A stretch of 64,000 nt of DNA, from positions 242,501 to 306,500 of the forward strand of contig NZ_CP015411.1 in assembly GCF_001750165.1 (NCBI RefSeq). Direction: 5' to 3'. The notes under the pieces are model-generated. The model had not been told where the DNA came from. It saw only the letters and a list, made by a program, of their open reading frames with translations, and did no database searches. Source of the DNA: Pseudoalteromonas luteoviolacea (GTDB lineage: Bacteria; Pseudomonadota; Gammaproteobacteria; Enterobacterales; Alteromonadaceae). The position numbers and the translations under genes were made by a program. Shown in pieces: positions 1 through 9,757 of this stretch (positions are counted from its first letter, which is position 1; each line of letters opens with the position of its first letter).

Positions 1-774
<774 letters not shown>

Positions 775-890
775 TACAACGCCAAAGTGGTTTTAAGCTT
801 GTTAGAAGTTAAGAATAGAAAGTAGACGATAAGAATTTAATTACGCTTCCAGATTTTAGTAAGGTGTTTTAAACATCTTGCACACAGAAT

Positions 891-1008
891 TTCCTGGTAA
901 ACATAGCATTTTGGAACCACCTGACCCCATGCCGAACTCAGTAGTGAAACGAAATAGCGCCGATGATAGTGTGGGGTTTCCCATGTGAAAGTAGGACATT
1001 GCCAGGGC
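891..1008 (+). rRNA. rrf: 5S ribosomal RNA
   Basis: This is the 5S rRNA of the same operon, about 118 nt long. The terminal helix is visible as CCTGG at 893-897 pairing with CCAGG at 1002-1006. The conserved block ACCCCATGCCGAACTCAG lies in the middle. It follows the 23S end by about 115 nt, which is a normal 23S-5S spacer with no tRNA in it. The exact ends are inferred from E. coli. Confidence 0.95.
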
Positions 1009-1020
1009 CCAATTAAAGAA

Positions 1021-1049
1021 ACCCGTTGCAGAAATGCAGCGGGTTTTTT
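1021..1049 (+). terminator. rRNA operon terminator
   Basis: A GC-rich hairpin (ACCCGTTGC, loop, GCAGCGGGT, with one G-T pair) is followed by a run of six T. It lies just after the 5S gene and is the expected intrinsic terminator of the rRNA operon. Confidence 0.9.
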
Positions 1050-1089
1050 GCGTTTAAGTCCCTCGTCAACAGCTAAAACGGCTTATTTC

Positions 1090-1431
1090 ACCTTGCGCAA
1101 AAAGAGCGCTCTCACTGCGTTCGCTGTCGCTAACCTTTTGCACGATAATCATCTTGCGCAAAAAGAGCGCTCTCACTTCGTTCGTTGTCATTCACCTTTT
1201 TCACTATGTCGTCCTGAACTCGTTTCAGGATCCAGACTTTGTTGGTTTTTAATCGGTTGCTACGCTGATAGGGGTGTATTGATTATCTCTTGTTAAAATG
1301 GGTTACTTCACCTTGCGCAAAAAGAGCGCTCTCACTGCGTTCGTTGTCGCTAACCTTTTGCACGATAATCACCTTGCGCAAAAAGAGCGTACTCACTGCG
1401 TTCGTTGTCGCTAGCCTTTTGCACGATAATC
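1090..1431. repeat. Degenerate 61-bp repeat, four copies in two tandem pairs
   Basis: Units beginning ACCTTGCGCAAAAAGAGCGC occur at 1090-1150, 1151 to about 1205, 1310-1370 and 1371-1431, with a fifth partial start at 1432. Units within a pair are exactly 61 bp apart. The two pairs are 220 bp apart and share upstream flank (AAAAyGGsTTAyTTCACC), so a block of about 220 bp appears to have been duplicated. Each unit can fold, with GCAAAAAG near the 5' end facing CCTTTTGC near the 3' end. The two short frames crossing the region (985-1296 and 1290-1517) are repeat-driven and not credible genes. The rest of 1050-1565 shows no gene. Confidence 0.85.
1212..1230. repeat. REP-like palindrome
   Basis: TCCTGAA-CTCGT-TTCAGGA forms a perfect 7-bp stem, and the surrounding text (GTCGTCCTGAACTCG...) resembles palindromic elements scattered between genes in marine gammaproteobacteria. 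It sits between the two pairs of 61-bp repeats. The family assignment is from memory. Confidence 0.55.
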
Positions 1432-1565
1432 ACCTTGCCGGGCTATGTAAGTCGTACCTTACCCCTATCGTTAAATGTCCTTATAACTTGAGTGTGTTTA
1501 GTAGACATAATATGTGAGACTATTATTAAGAATGATATTTGAATTAATGTGATAGTGGAGCACCA

Positions 1566-2255
1566 TTGACTCGATTTAACGATATTTATGATAGAGCATG
1601 TGAACGTAAAGGTGGTGAGGCCAATTTACGTGTTTTACTGAATGAGCCTCTGAAAGAAAGTGTGCTTTGTACATATAGTGATGATTTATGGTTGGAAGAG
1701 TTTACTAGAAAAATTTTTCAATCTGGATTCTATTGGTCTGTAGTCAATGCGAAGTGGGATGGATTTAGAGAGGTTTTCTGGGATTTCTCAGTAGAAAAGT
1801 TACTATATATGTCTCCCGAAATGTATGAGCAACGGGCACAAGATGAACGCATTATTCGTAATTATAAGAAGGTGCAAAGCATCGCTTCTAACTGTCATAT
1901 GATTTATGAGCTTCAGCAAGAGTATGGTTCATTCAGTAAGCTTGTTGCAAAATGGCCAAGTGACGACATTATTAACTTATGGCTATTACTTAAAAAGAAA
2001 GGTAACCGATTAGGAGGTAATACGGGACCATTTGCATTGCGTGCACTTGGTAAAGATACTTTCTTACTAACAAAAGACGTGGAAGCCTACCTAAGGGCAC
2101 ATGGCATTATTGATGGGGGGTTGCAGTCACTAAAGTCATTGAAAGCGGCACAGCAACATTTCAATGAGCTGCAACAACTCAGTGGCTTCTCAATGACGGC
2201 GCTTAGTCAGCTAATTGCTTATAGTGTCGGTGATAACGCAATTCAGAGTACTTAA
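1566..2255 (+). CDS. DNA-3-methyladenine glycosylase I family protein (Tag-like)
   Basis: This 229-residue protein is probably a base-excision DNA glycosylase that removes alkylated adenine. Residues from about 53 to 110 (QSGFYWSVVNAKWDGFREVF ... RIIRNYKKVQSIASN) align well with the core helices of E. coli Tag (QAGLSWITVLKKRENYRACF ... GIIRHRGKIQAIIGN). Later, GNRLGGNTGPFALRALG resembles the closing part of the glycosylase fold. It lacks the N-terminal Cys and the C-terminal Cys/His zinc ligands of E. coli Tag and has a longer C-terminus, so it is a divergent subfamily. The only usable start is TTG at 1566, with GGAG 6 nt upstream; an in-frame stop at 1545 excludes an earlier start. selO begins 3 nt after its stop. 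Confidence 0.75.
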   Translation: MTRFNDIYDRACERKGGEANLRVLLNEPLKESVLCTYSDDLWLEEFTRKIFQSGFYWSVVNAKWDGFREVFWDFSVEKLLYMSPEMYEQRAQDERIIRNYKKVQSIASNCHMIYELQQEYGSFSKLVAKWPSDDIINLWLLLKKKGNRLGGNTGPFALRALGKDTFLLTKDVEAYLRAHGIIDGGLQSLKSLKAAQQHFNELQQLSGFSMTALSQLIAYSVGDNAIQST

Positions 2256-2258
2256 TTT

Positions 2259-3692
2259 ATGTTTTATTCAAGGTATACACCGATTGGTGAGCAGTTTGCT
2301 GTTCCTGCTGCACCGACTGTTTTTAAAGATGCAGAGTTAGTGCTATTTAATTCATCGTTAAACACTCAGTTTGGTTTAAATTGGGATGCTGAATCAGCGC
2401 GGTTATATTTATCAGGTCAGCAGCCGTTACCTGATTCACACAGTGTATGTTTGGCTTACTCAGGGCATCAATTTGGTCAATTTAATCCGACTCTTGGTGA
2501 TGGTCGAGCACATCTAATCGGGTCATTTACGGCGTCCACCGGGGATATTATTGATCTTCAGTTAAAGGGCTCAGGTGCAACAGTGTTTTCCCGTGGTGGG
2601 GACGGTTTATGTGCATTAGGTCCTGCCGTGAGAGAGTTTGTTATGAGCCACGCATTGTCGAGCTTGGGCGTTCCCTCAACAGGCTGTCTCGCCGTATTAT
2701 CAACAGGCCAATCGGTTTATCGTCAAGGGATGCTTTCTGGCGCTGTCGTTGCTAGAACGGCGCGCAGTCATATACGAGTCGGTTCCTTTCAGTACCTTGC
2801 TTTACAGCAAGATGAAAAAGCAATGACCCTGTTGCTGGAAATGGCAATGAAAGATATGGGCTTAAAGTTTGATGATGAGCGCCGTGACGAAAGTATATTT
2901 TTATTCTTCCAATCTGTTTGTGAAGCCCAGTGCGATTTGATGCTGAAGTGGTTACAGGTCGGTTTCATCCATGGGGTGATGAATACTGACAATACTTTAA
3001 TTAACGGAGAAACTATAGACTACGGTCCATGTGCCATGATGGAGGCTTTTTCATTTAGTCGGGTATTTAGCTCAATTGATAGGCAAGGACGTTACGCGTT
3101 TGGCCAACAGCCTAATATGGCAAGCTGGAACTGTGGTCGCTTAGCTGAGTCATTGTTGCTTTTATTTTCTGAAGAGCAGCCTGCTATTGAACGATTTTCA
3201 GCGATACTAGTGAATTTTTCTGAGCGTTTTAATGATGGTTATCAGCAGCTATGGCGCAATAAACTAGGTTTACTTCAAGTACACATTGACGATCAAGCAT
3301 TGGTCACCGAATTGCTGGAGTTAATGACTAAGCATGAGCTTGATTATACAAATACGTTTGCCTCTTTAACTGCGCTGAAATTGCATCAACTACAAGATCA
3401 GTTTCCGGTTGCTGAAGCATTAAAGCCGTGGCTTGTTAAGTGGCAAGCAATCACTGAGCAATACGACGATGGTCAAGTTGCAGCCATGATGGTAAGTCAT
3501 AATCCTGCCATTATTCCTCGCAATGACTTAGTTGAAGAGGTAATTAACGACTATTATCAACAAGGTAATAGTACGCTTCTCGATACATGGTTAGAAGCGT
3601 TAAGCACACCATATCAGTATACGGTTTATCCTGAAAAATGGTTAAAATCACAATCTGATCCTAATCGCTATCAAACTTTTTGTGGTACTTAA
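2259..3692 (+). CDS. selO: Protein adenylyltransferase SelO (YdiU/UPF0061)
   Basis: This 477-residue pseudokinase-fold enzyme transfers AMP from ATP to Ser, Thr or Tyr of target proteins and is linked to redox homeostasis in the characterised members. Family blocks are clear: YSGHQFGQFNPTLGDGRAH near 67, LKGSGATVFSRGGDG near 101-115 (nucleotide-binding Lys and Arg), RTARSHIRVGSFQYLA, HGVMNTDN and the metal-binding DYGPCAMMEAF near 252. Length matches bacterial YdiU. The C-terminus ends FCGT, with Cys where eukaryotic SelO has selenocysteine near the end. The gene sits 3 nt after the Tag-like gene and abuts the ABC exporter without a gap, so the three are probably one operon. Confidence 0.93.
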   Translation: MFYSRYTPIGEQFAVPAAPTVFKDAELVLFNSSLNTQFGLNWDAESARLYLSGQQPLPDSHSVCLAYSGHQFGQFNPTLGDGRAHLIGSFTASTGDIIDLQLKGSGATVFSRGGDGLCALGPAVREFVMSHALSSLGVPSTGCLAVLSTGQSVYRQGMLSGAVVARTARSHIRVGSFQYLALQQDEKAMTLLLEMAMKDMGLKFDDERRDESIFLFFQSVCEAQCDLMLKWLQVGFIHGVMNTDNTLINGETIDYGPCAMMEAFSFSRVFSSIDRQGRYAFGQQPNMASWNCGRLAESLLLLFSEEQPAIERFSAILVNFSERFNDGYQQLWRNKLGLLQVHIDDQALVTELLELMTKHELDYTNTFASLTALKLHQLQDQFPVAEALKPWLVKWQAITEQYDDGQVAAMMVSHNPAIIPRNDLVEEVINDYYQQGNSTLLDTWLEALSTPYQYTVYPEKWLKSQSDPNRYQTFCGT

Positions 3693-5495
3693 ATGCAGAA
3701 CACTGAGATGACAGGGCCATTGACGTGGAAAGAAATTCAGAGGCAGGTACTTAAGCATAAAAAACCACTTGTCTACGCACATATAATTGCGCTGCTTGCG
3801 GCACTGGTGAGTGTGCCGATACCTTTGATGATGCCACTCCTTGTGGATGAAGTTTTGCTTGCAAAACCAGATGTTGCGGTAGAATTTATGAATGGGTTAT
3901 TACCTGATAAATGGCATGGCCCAACCGGTTATATACTGGCGATTTTAGTTGCCGTTATGTTCATGCGTATCGGTGCCCTATTACTTGGTGTCGCGCAATC
4001 TCGTCAATTCACAATTATAGGTAAAGATGTTTCTCTAAATATTCGCCAGCGATTGCTTGGGCATTTATCTCAAGTGAGATTGAAAGAGTTTGAAACACAG
4101 GGCGGTGCTGCGATTAGCTCTCGCTGTGTAACCGATATAGAGACGTTAGATGGTTTTATTAGTCAAACAATGTCTCGTTTTCTGATTGGTTTATTAACAA
4201 TAATTGGCACTGCGATTGTGCTGTTATGGATCGACTTTACGCTGGGGTTAATTATTTTAACTTTAAACCCCGCTGTAATTTATTTCTCTAGGCAATTTGG
4301 CAAGCAAGTTAAACATCTAACTAAAGAGAAGAATAATGCATTTGAGGCGTTTCAAACAGCGCTGGTTGAAACGCTGGACGCCATTGCACAGCTCAAAGCA
4401 ATGCGCCGTGAGCATGGTTATTTTGACAATGTCCTTAATGCTGCAAAAGATTTAAGGCATCACTCTGTTCAGTCCCAGTGGAAAACAGATGCCGTCAATC
4501 GATTAAGCTTTACGGTATTTTTGCTTGGGTTTGAAGTTTTTAGGGCCATTGCAATGTTAATGGTCGTTTTTTCTGGTTTGTCAGTTGGACAAATTTTTGC
4601 CGTATTTGGCTATCTGTGGTTTATGATGGGACCGGTTCAAGAAATCCTGAGCATTCAATACTCCTATTATAGTGCTTCAGCGGCATTGCAAAGGCTCAAT
4701 CAAGTGTTGGATTTTGATACTGAAACAGCGAATAGCAGCACTACAAAAATAGCTTCAGAGGTATTCGGTGCAGACAAAATTGGCATCGAGTTCAAACATG
4801 TGACCTTTGAATATAACGAAGGTCAGCCTATTTTACATGATGTCAGTATGCATATTCCAAAAGGGAAAAAAGTTGCATTGGTTGCGGTGTCTGGTGGCGG
4901 TAAATCGACGTTAGTTCAATTATTGCTTGGACTTTATGAAAAGTCTGCAGGGGAGATCCTTATTAATGGTGTCGCTTCCGAAGAGGTTGGGTATGACTTA
5001 ATAAGAGAGCATGCTGTCACGGTGCTGCAACAGCCAATCTTATTTAATTCTTCTATTCGAGAGAATTTAAGTTTAGGTAAATTGTGTACCGATGAGCAGC
5101 TGTGGCATGCGCTTGAAATTGCGGAGCTTGCAGATAATGTAAGAATGATGGATGGACAACTTGATGCAATTGTTGGTCGCAATGGGGTAAAACTGTCAGG
5201 CGGTCAAAAGCAGCGATTGGCGATTGCTCGCATGGTTGCGGCAGATCCGAAAGTGGTGATATTGGATGAGGCGACCTCGGCACTGGATGTTGAAACAGAA
5301 GCACGCATTCATAAAAATTTAAATCAATTTTTAAGTGGACGAACTACCTTGATTATTGCACATAGACTCAGTGCAATTCGTCAAGCGGATGTCATTTACG
5401 TATTGGATGATGGATACGTTACTCAATCAGGCGATCATCGTACCTTGCTGGAAGAAGATGGCTTATATCAAGTTTTATTCGGACATCAAGGCTAG
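3693..5495 (+). CDS. ABC exporter, fused permease and ATPase
   Basis: This 600-residue half-transporter has a type-1 exporter membrane domain (residues about 25-320, six predicted helices) and a C-terminal ATPase. Visible ATPase motifs are Walker A VSGGGKST near 398-406, signature LSGGQKQR near 499, Walker B VVILDEATSALD near 519, and switch His in IIAHRLS near 556. Walker A carries GG where most relatives have GS. There is no C39 peptidase domain. It would act as a dimer in the inner membrane; the substrate cannot be read from sequence. The ATG directly follows the selO stop, so translation is probably coupled. Confidence 0.9.
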   Translation: MQNTEMTGPLTWKEIQRQVLKHKKPLVYAHIIALLAALVSVPIPLMMPLLVDEVLLAKPDVAVEFMNGLLPDKWHGPTGYILAILVAVMFMRIGALLLGVAQSRQFTIIGKDVSLNIRQRLLGHLSQVRLKEFETQGGAAISSRCVTDIETLDGFISQTMSRFLIGLLTIIGTAIVLLWIDFTLGLIILTLNPAVIYFSRQFGKQVKHLTKEKNNAFEAFQTALVETLDAIAQLKAMRREHGYFDNVLNAAKDLRHHSVQSQWKTDAVNRLSFTVFLLGFEVFRAIAMLMVVFSGLSVGQIFAVFGYLWFMMGPVQEILSIQYSYYSASAALQRLNQVLDFDTETANSSTTKIASEVFGADKIGIEFKHVTFEYNEGQPILHDVSMHIPKGKKVALVAVSGGGKSTLVQLLLGLYEKSAGEILINGVASEEVGYDLIREHAVTVLQQPILFNSSIRENLSLGKLCTDEQLWHALEIAELADNVRMMDGQLDAIVGRNGVKLSGGQKQRLAIARMVAADPKVVILDEATSALDVETEARIHKNLNQFLSGRTTLIIAHRLSAIRQADVIYVLDDGYVTQSGDHRTLLEEDGLYQVLFGHQG

Positions 5496-5612
5496 GTTCA
5501 GCTTTTATTCTTAATTAAAAATACTTATTTTGTGTTAAGTAATTATTAAGACATCGACTACTATTATCTTGCTATCAAAGTTATTAAGTCTGGATTTTAG
5601 AGGGAAAAAACG

Positions 5613-6671
5613 ATGAAACTTAAAATGCTAAGCGTAATTGTAGCAATGACTGCGGCTGCTTCTTTACATGCGAAAGAAGCTGAAGAGGGTGTTTACCTTG
5701 GTGTATTTGGTGATTATTACAATGCGGATTGGGAAAATATCAGAGGTGTTGGCAACGGTGGTGTAGGCATTGATGACTCCACAGGGTGGGGTGCTGAACT
5801 TGGATACCGCTTTAATAAATACTGGAGTGCGCGTATCGAGTATGCGGATATGGATTTCGATTTAGAGGGAGCTGGCACTGGTTCTCAAGACGGTGACCGA
5901 TTAGGTATTGATGGCTTGTATCACTTTAATGGTGGTCCTTTTTATGCCTTGGCTGGTCTTAAGTCGATAGACATATTTGATAGTAACTTATTTGCAAATG
6001 CCGGTGTTGGTTATCGCCATCACTTTACTGATAATTTTGCTGCTAACTTTGAGACGGCGATTTATCAAGGTCTAGAGCGCGGTTATACCGATGTAGGTGC
6101 TAAGCTGGGTATCAATTACATGTTTGGTGCTGCTCAGAGTCGTCCAGCTAAAGTAGAACCTGCGCCACAGCCTTCGCCTCAGCCTGTCGTGGCTGAACAG
6201 CCTAAAGACAGTGATGGCGACGGTGTGTTAGACAGAAAGGATCGCTGTGCAAATACTCCAATGAGTGATGCAGTAGATGCGGCTGGGTGTAGCTTATATG
6301 AAAATAAGGAAGTGACAGTCAGCTTACTCGTGCGCTTCCCGAATAACAACTCGCAAGTATCTCAACAGTATTTAGATGATATCAATGCGGTTGTTGAGTT
6401 CTTGCGCGCACACCCAGAAACAACGGTGGTACTTGAAGGTCATACATCAAGCTTAGGTAAGGCCGATTATAATATGTGGTTATCTAAAAAACGTGCTGAT
6501 GCAGTTGCTGCACAGTTAGTTGAAAAAGGAATAGCTCAGTCACGTATTTCAACTGTTGGGTACGGTGAAGAACGTTTAATGGATAGTAGAGATACACAAG
6601 AGGCACATACTGCAAATCGTCGTGTAGAAGCGAAGGTCATATCTGTAGAAAGAGTAAAAGTGAAGAGATAG
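5613..6671 (+). CDS. OmpA-family outer-membrane protein
   Basis: This 352-residue protein has a signal peptide (MKLKMLSVIVAMTAAASLHA, cleaved before KEAEEG). It continues with an OmpA-like eight-strand barrel (about 24-170), a Pro-rich linker (PAPQPSPQP), a calcium-binding thrombospondin-3-type repeat (DSDGDGVLDRKDRC, about 199-212) and a C-terminal OmpA peptidoglycan-binding domain (about 230-345; LEGHTSSLGKADYN, TANRRVEA). It should anchor the outer membrane to the cell wall. RBS AGAGGGA precedes ATG 5613. It has its own intergenic region on both sides and is likely monocistronic. Confidence 0.93.
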   Translation: MKLKMLSVIVAMTAAASLHAKEAEEGVYLGVFGDYYNADWENIRGVGNGGVGIDDSTGWGAELGYRFNKYWSARIEYADMDFDLEGAGTGSQDGDRLGIDGLYHFNGGPFYALAGLKSIDIFDSNLFANAGVGYRHHFTDNFAANFETAIYQGLERGYTDVGAKLGINYMFGAAQSRPAKVEPAPQPSPQPVVAEQPKDSDGDGVLDRKDRCANTPMSDAVDAAGCSLYENKEVTVSLLVRFPNNNSQVSQQYLDDINAVVEFLRAHPETTVVLEGHTSSLGKADYNMWLSKKRADAVAAQLVEKGIAQSRISTVGYGEERLMDSRDTQEAHTANRRVEAKVISVERVKVKR

Positions 6672-6681
6672 TGCTTTTATT

Positions 6682-6708
6682 GGCTGGATGATACCTTGTT
6701 GTCCAGCC
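6682..6708 (+). terminator. Possible terminator after the OmpA-family gene
   Basis: GGCTGGA and TCCAGCC form a 7-bp stem with a 13-nt loop 10 nt after the stop codon. The tail is AT-rich (ATAATTTAATA) but has no clean T run, so this is a weak intrinsic terminator at best. Confidence 0.5.
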
Positions 6709-6923
6709 ATAATTTAATATATATCAATAATAATTCACCTATCTATATATACATCTACTCAATATTCATAAAATAAATAATCGGTATTTTTTACTCTCTC
6801 AACTTGCAATATTTTCATACTCTTGGAAAGTTCTTATAATCAAATGGCTAGATTAAAAGATAAGCAGCTATAAACAAAACGACTAAAATGCTTATTAAAA
6901 CACGTCACCAAGAGGATATAACC

Positions 6924-9521
6924 GTGCTTCAAGAATATCGAAATCATATTGAAGAGCGCGCGGCAAAAGGGATCGTTCCTAAGCCGTTAGATGCACAGCA
7001 AACAGCTGATCTAATTGATTTAATTAAAGCTCCACCTGCAGGAGAAGAGGCATTTACTTTAGATTTATTAGTTAATCGAGTTCCCCCAGGCGTAGATGAT
7101 GCCGCATACATCAAGGCAGGCTTTTTAGCTGCAGTGGCGAAAGGGGAAGCGTCATCACCACTCATTTCTAAAGCCTATGCTGTTGAATTATTAGGCACCA
7201 TGCTAGGGGGTTACAACATTGCGCCTTTGGTGGACTTGTTAGATGAGCCTGAACTTGCCCCCATTGCTGTTGAAGGGTTATCAAACACATTATTAATGTT
7301 TGATGCATTTTATGATGTAGAGGAAAAAGCAAAAGGTGGCAATCAATTTGCTCAGCAGGTGCTTGAATCATGGGCCAATGCAGAGTGGTTTACTCGAAAG
7401 CCTGCGGTACCAGAAAGAATTTCTGTCACTGTTTTTAAGGTTACAGGCGAGACCAACACCGATGACTTATCACCCGCACCTGACGCTTGGTCCCGTCCAG
7501 ATATTCCACTACATGCACTCGCCATGTTGAAGCTTGAGCGAGATGGTATCTCACCGGACAAGAGTGGTGAGATAGGGCCTGTATCTCAACTTGAGACACT
7601 GAAAAGTAAAGGTCTTCCGTTGGCTTATGTGGGGGATGTAGTTGGTACAGGATCGTCGAGAAAATCTGCAACCAACTCGGTGCTGTGGTTTATGGGGGAG
7701 GACATTCCTTATGTACCAAATAAGCGGGTCGGCGGTGTTTGCTTGGGGGGGAAAATCGCGCCCATTTTCTTTAATACGATGGAAGACTCTGGTGCGCTCC
7801 CTATCGAGTTGCCAGTTGAAAAGCTCAATATGGGTGACCAAATTGATATTTATCCCTATCAAGGTGTGGTTAAACGTTTTGGTACGGATGAAGTTCTTTC
7901 ACAATTTACCTTAAAATCAGAAGTTATCTTAGATGAAGTTCAAGCGGGTGGTCGTATTCCCTTGATCATTGGCAGGGGCTTAACAGATAAAGCGCGTGCT
8001 TCGCTTGGTCTGGAAGCAGAGACTATTTTTAAAAAGCCAGCGCAAGCGGGTGACACAGGCAAAGGCTACACGCTGGCACAGAAAATGGTGGGCAAAGCGT
8101 GTAGAGTTATTGGGGTTAGACCAGGACAATACTGTGAACCGACTATGACCACGGTTGGGTCGCAAGACACCACAGGGCCGATGACGCGGGATGAACTAAA
8201 AGATCTTGCTTGTTTGGGCTTTTCAGCGGATTTAACTATGCAATCCTTTTGTCATACATCAGCGTATCCAAAGCCTATAGATGTTAATACTCATCATACT
8301 TTACCGGATTTTATGATGAATCGTGGCGGGGTGTCATTACGTCCGGGAGATGGTGTGATCCACTCTTGGATTAATCGCATGTTGTTACCTGATACGGTAG
8401 GTACAGGCGGCGATTCTCATACTCGTTTCCCGTTAGGGATTTCTTTTCCGGCTGGTTCTGGTGCAGTCGCATTTGCTGCAGCCACAGGTGTAATGCCATT
8501 GGATATGCCTGAGTCTGTTTTGGTGCGTTTTAAAGGTAAGATGCAAACGGGGATCACGTTACGAGACTTGGTGCATGCGATACCTTATTATGCGATTAAG
8601 CAGGGCTTACTGACGGTTGAGAAAAAAGGTAAAGTCAATGAGTTCTCAGGCCGAATTCTTGAGATTGAAGGAGTGGAGCATTTAACTGTCGAGCAAGCTT
8701 TTGAGTTGTCCGATGCTTCAGCTGAGCGTTCTGCTGCTGGGTGTACAGTCAAATTGTCACAGAGGTCTGTTGAAGAATACTTGCATTCCAACATTGTCAT
8801 GTTGAAGTGGATGATCTCAGAAGGGTATGGTGAAGTTCGAACCATAGAGCGTCGCATTTCTAAAATGCAGGCATGGTTAGACAGCCCACATTTAATGGAG
8901 GCTGATAGCGATGCTGAATATGCGCATGTGCTTGAAATTGATTTAAATGATATTAAAGAGCCAATTTTATGTGCGCCAAACGATCCCGATGATGCTAGGT
9001 TATTATCGACAGTGCAAAATGAAGCAATTAACGAAGTATTTATTGGATCTTGCATGACCAATATAGGTCATTTTCGTGCAGCAGGTAAATTGCTCGATAA
9101 CTTTAGTGGCCAGATACCAACGCGGATGTGGATAGCACCACCGACCAAAATGGACAGAGATCAGCTCATAGATGAGGGATATTATGGGATCTATGGTAGG
9201 GTAGGTGCTCGAATAGAGACACCGGGTTGCTCCCTATGTATGGGGAATCAGGCAAGAGTTGCAGACAAGGCAACTGTAGTATCTACCTCGACACGTAATT
9301 TTCCAAACCGCTTAGGTACAGGCGCAAATGTCTTTTTAGCGTCAGCAGAGCTTGCTGCCGTTGCTGCTATTATTGGCAGACTACCAACGCCTGATGAGTA
9401 TCAAAGTTATGCTGCAAAGATCAATGCAACTGCTGCAGATACTTATCGTTATTTGAATTTTCATAAGATGCCACATTACACCAAAAAAGCGGATAGTGTC
9501 ATCATTCAGCAAGCGGTCTAA
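6924..9521 (+). CDS. acnB: Bifunctional aconitate hydratase 2 / 2-methylisocitrate dehydratase
   Basis: AcnB isomerises citrate to isocitrate in the TCA cycle and also handles 2-methylisocitrate. The [4Fe-4S] ligands are visible as Cys in FIGSCMTN (about 708) and both Cys of GCSLCMGN (about 768 and 771), matching E. coli 710, 769 and 772. The N-terminal HEAT-like domain and the swivel domain (GDVVGTGSSRKSATNS) are present. I choose the GTG at 6924 over the ATG at 6888: it gives MLQEYRNHIEERAAKGI, aligning with E. coli MLEEYRKHVAERAAEGI, exactly 865 residues, with AGAGG 8 nt upstream. The gene stands alone and ends at a strong terminator. Confidence 0.97.
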   Translation: MLQEYRNHIEERAAKGIVPKPLDAQQTADLIDLIKAPPAGEEAFTLDLLVNRVPPGVDDAAYIKAGFLAAVAKGEASSPLISKAYAVELLGTMLGGYNIAPLVDLLDEPELAPIAVEGLSNTLLMFDAFYDVEEKAKGGNQFAQQVLESWANAEWFTRKPAVPERISVTVFKVTGETNTDDLSPAPDAWSRPDIPLHALAMLKLERDGISPDKSGEIGPVSQLETLKSKGLPLAYVGDVVGTGSSRKSATNSVLWFMGEDIPYVPNKRVGGVCLGGKIAPIFFNTMEDSGALPIELPVEKLNMGDQIDIYPYQGVVKRFGTDEVLSQFTLKSEVILDEVQAGGRIPLIIGRGLTDKARASLGLEAETIFKKPAQAGDTGKGYTLAQKMVGKACRVIGVRPGQYCEPTMTTVGSQDTTGPMTRDELKDLACLGFSADLTMQSFCHTSAYPKPIDVNTHHTLPDFMMNRGGVSLRPGDGVIHSWINRMLLPDTVGTGGDSHTRFPLGISFPAGSGAVAFAAATGVMPLDMPESVLVRFKGKMQTGITLRDLVHAIPYYAIKQGLLTVEKKGKVNEFSGRILEIEGVEHLTVEQAFELSDASAERSAAGCTVKLSQRSVEEYLHSNIVMLKWMISEGYGEVRTIERRISKMQAWLDSPHLMEADSDAEYAHVLEIDLNDIKEPILCAPNDPDDARLLSTVQNEAINEVFIGSCMTNIGHFRAAGKLLDNFSGQIPTRMWIAPPTKMDRDQLIDEGYYGIYGRVGARIETPGCSLCMGNQARVADKATVVSTSTRNFPNRLGTGANVFLASAELAAVAAIIGRLPTPDEYQSYAAKINATAADTYRYLNFHKMPHYTKKADSVIIQQAV

Positions 9522-9527
9522 TTACTT

Positions 9528-9556
9528 AAAAAAGCTCGTAATTTGCGAGCTTTTTT
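9528..9556 (+). terminator. acnB terminator
   Basis: AAAAAAGCTCG, loop TAATTTG, then CGAGCTTTTTT makes a symmetric stem ending in six T, 6 nt after the acnB stop. Confidence 0.93.
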
Positions 9557-9710
9557 AGCTCAATTTCTATACCTCAATTCATGTTGTTTTTACGGTAAAC
9601 TTCTGTCTATGTCCTTGACTATAAAGACATCTGTACTAGTGTTTATATCATTCATTGATGTGTGTCGTCAGTGTAAACACGTCTCTATCGGCCTGTAAGC
9701 AAGGGGTAGT

Positions 9711-9744
9711 AATGTTGTGCCTTGTGATACAAGACAATAACATT
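9711..9744. repeat. Imperfect inverted repeat before the barrel gene
   Basis: AATGTTGTGCCTTGT and ACAAGACAATAACATT face each other around GAT, giving an imperfect stem of about 13 bp. It ends about 14 nt before the ATG of the next gene, immediately before its GGGGAAAG ribosome binding site. It could be an operator or a 5'-leader hairpin; nothing in the sequence decides. Confidence 0.55.
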
Positions 9745-9757
9745 ATCGGGGAAAGCC

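Noticed and set aside
1090..1431. CRISPR array
   Set aside because: The repeats are 61 bp, directly adjacent or 220 bp apart, with no regular unique spacers and no cas genes.
985..1517. Two plus-strand frames of 103 and 75 codons
   Set aside because: Both are made of the 61-bp repeat and its flanks, overlap the 5S end and terminator, and show no domain or good ribosome binding site.
8588..9061. Antisense frame of 157 codons within acnB
   Set aside because: Shadow of a clearly coding AcnB region; no ribosome binding site or recognisable protein.
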